The notes beneath the pieces are model-generated. The model did no database searches. It worked only from the letters and a program-made list of their open reading frames with translations, and was not told where the DNA came from. A stretch of 20,000 nt of DNA, from assembly GCA_037367355.1 (NCBI GenBank), contig JAVSCG010000015.1:1-20000 (forward strand). Direction: 5' to 3'. Position 1 is the first letter of the stretch; each line of letters begins with the position of its first letter. A program made the position numbers and the translations under genes. Origin of the DNA: Neoscytalidium dimidiatum (taxonomy: Eukaryota; Ascomycota; Dothideomycetes; Botryosphaeriales; Botryosphaeriaceae). This document shows positions 19,480 through 20,000 of this stretch, piece by piece.

Positions 19480-20000
19480 TCCTATTTTTAGGATTAATCT
19501 ACGTCCTAGTAAAACTACGGGAGGAACTTATAAAAGATATATACGAGGCCCTAGTATATAGTTATTAAGGAACTAAGAAGACGATCGAGAGGATTACGAG
19601 AAATTACTACTTTCTAGGGCTTAGAAGGACAGTCTAGCGGATAGTTATATAATACGACCTTTATATCCGAAGTAAAGTAGCGAAATACGTACTTTACGGA
19701 CTACTCTAGCTACTATTAGTATCTAAGCGCCCTTAGTAATCTATCTCGCTAGATTTTATTACGGATCTATTAGAGTTAGAAGAACTACTTACTAGAGTTA
19801 AGTATAATTCGGTACTAGTTATCGTAGATAGAATAACGAAATACGCGTACTACCTACTATACCTAAAGAAGGTAAACGCGAAAGACCTCGTATATACGTT
19901 CCTAAGAACTATCCTTAGTAACTATAGATTACTTAAAGAGCTTGTATTAGATAGAGATAAACTATTTATATTACGATTCTAGTAGACTCTTATAAAGTAA
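19480..20000 (+). pseudogene. Element C integrase remnant, cut by window end
   Basis: Zinc region near 19550-19690; the Cys pair reads Tyr (Y-D-L-Y near 19650). The first core Asp lies in L-D-F-I-T-D-L near 19750. The second Asp block, L-D-R-D, is near 19949. The Glu block lies beyond base 20000. Confidence 0.82.

Larger units (their letters stand above)
14424..20000 (+). mobile_element. Element C: RIP-saturated member of B's family, cut by D on the left and by the window end
   Basis: It consists of a partial 5' LTR, a primer-binding site, gag, protease, RT, RNase H and integrase up to the window edge. It aligns with B throughout (offset about 10.4 kb), and base 20000 corresponds to about B 9575. 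The first part of its LTR is missing because D inserted there. CA and TG are nearly absent. It holds the gag start region that is missing from B in this window. Confidence 0.9.

Noticed and set aside
5224..20000. Reassigned genetic code in which TAA/TAG encode Gln.
   Set aside because: Reading stops as Gln does recover the proteins, but ATG also became ATA, Cys became Tyr, the protease Gly became Ser, some stops sit at conserved Trp, and the noncoding LTRs show the same loss of CA and TG. RIP explains all of these; a code change does not. Element A uses normal Gln and Trp codons.

Overview
The window is a block of nested Ty3/gypsy-type LTR retrotransposons. I see no host gene, tRNA or rRNA in it. 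It looks like a filamentous ascomycete (Pezizomycotina) with repeat-induced point mutation (RIP). From about 5224 to the end the dinucleotides CA and TG are nearly absent, TA is in large excess and CG is retained. In that part ATG has become ATA, Gln codons have become TAA/TAG, TGG has become TAG and Cys has become Tyr. Positions 1-5223 have normal CA/TG content.

Four elements can be separated. Element A (1-5223, minus) is not mutated by RIP. Its 5' LTR is at 4839-5223, followed by gag, protease, RT, RNase H and integrase; the 3' end lies beyond base 1. Element B (5224-11977, plus) is RIP-saturated. It runs from mid-gag through pol to a chromodomain, an antisense ORF and a 3' LTR (11237-11977). 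Fragment D (11978-14423, plus) belongs to A's family but is RIP-mutated: most of integrase, chromodomain, antisense ORF and 3' LTR (14040-14423). Element C (14424-20000, plus) belongs to B's family and is RIP-mutated: most of its 5' LTR, gag and pol, cut by the window edge in integrase.

The junctions imply an order. C is the oldest. D inserted into C's 5' LTR, B inserted into D's integrase, and A inserted into B's gag. The missing left parts of B, D and C should lie left of base 1 in reverse nesting order.

The most notable signals are: (i) an 8-nt complementarity between the predicted RNA 5' end and the site 2 nt after the LTR, at near-constant distance from TATATA, suggesting Tf1-like self-priming; (ii) an antisense ORF between the chromodomain and the 3' LTR in both families; (iii) frame breaks in A that nearly all fall at shortened homopolymers, which suggests assembly errors in an otherwise intact element; (iv) CG/TA swaps between the sister copies B and C; and (v) a short island in B that escaped RIP.
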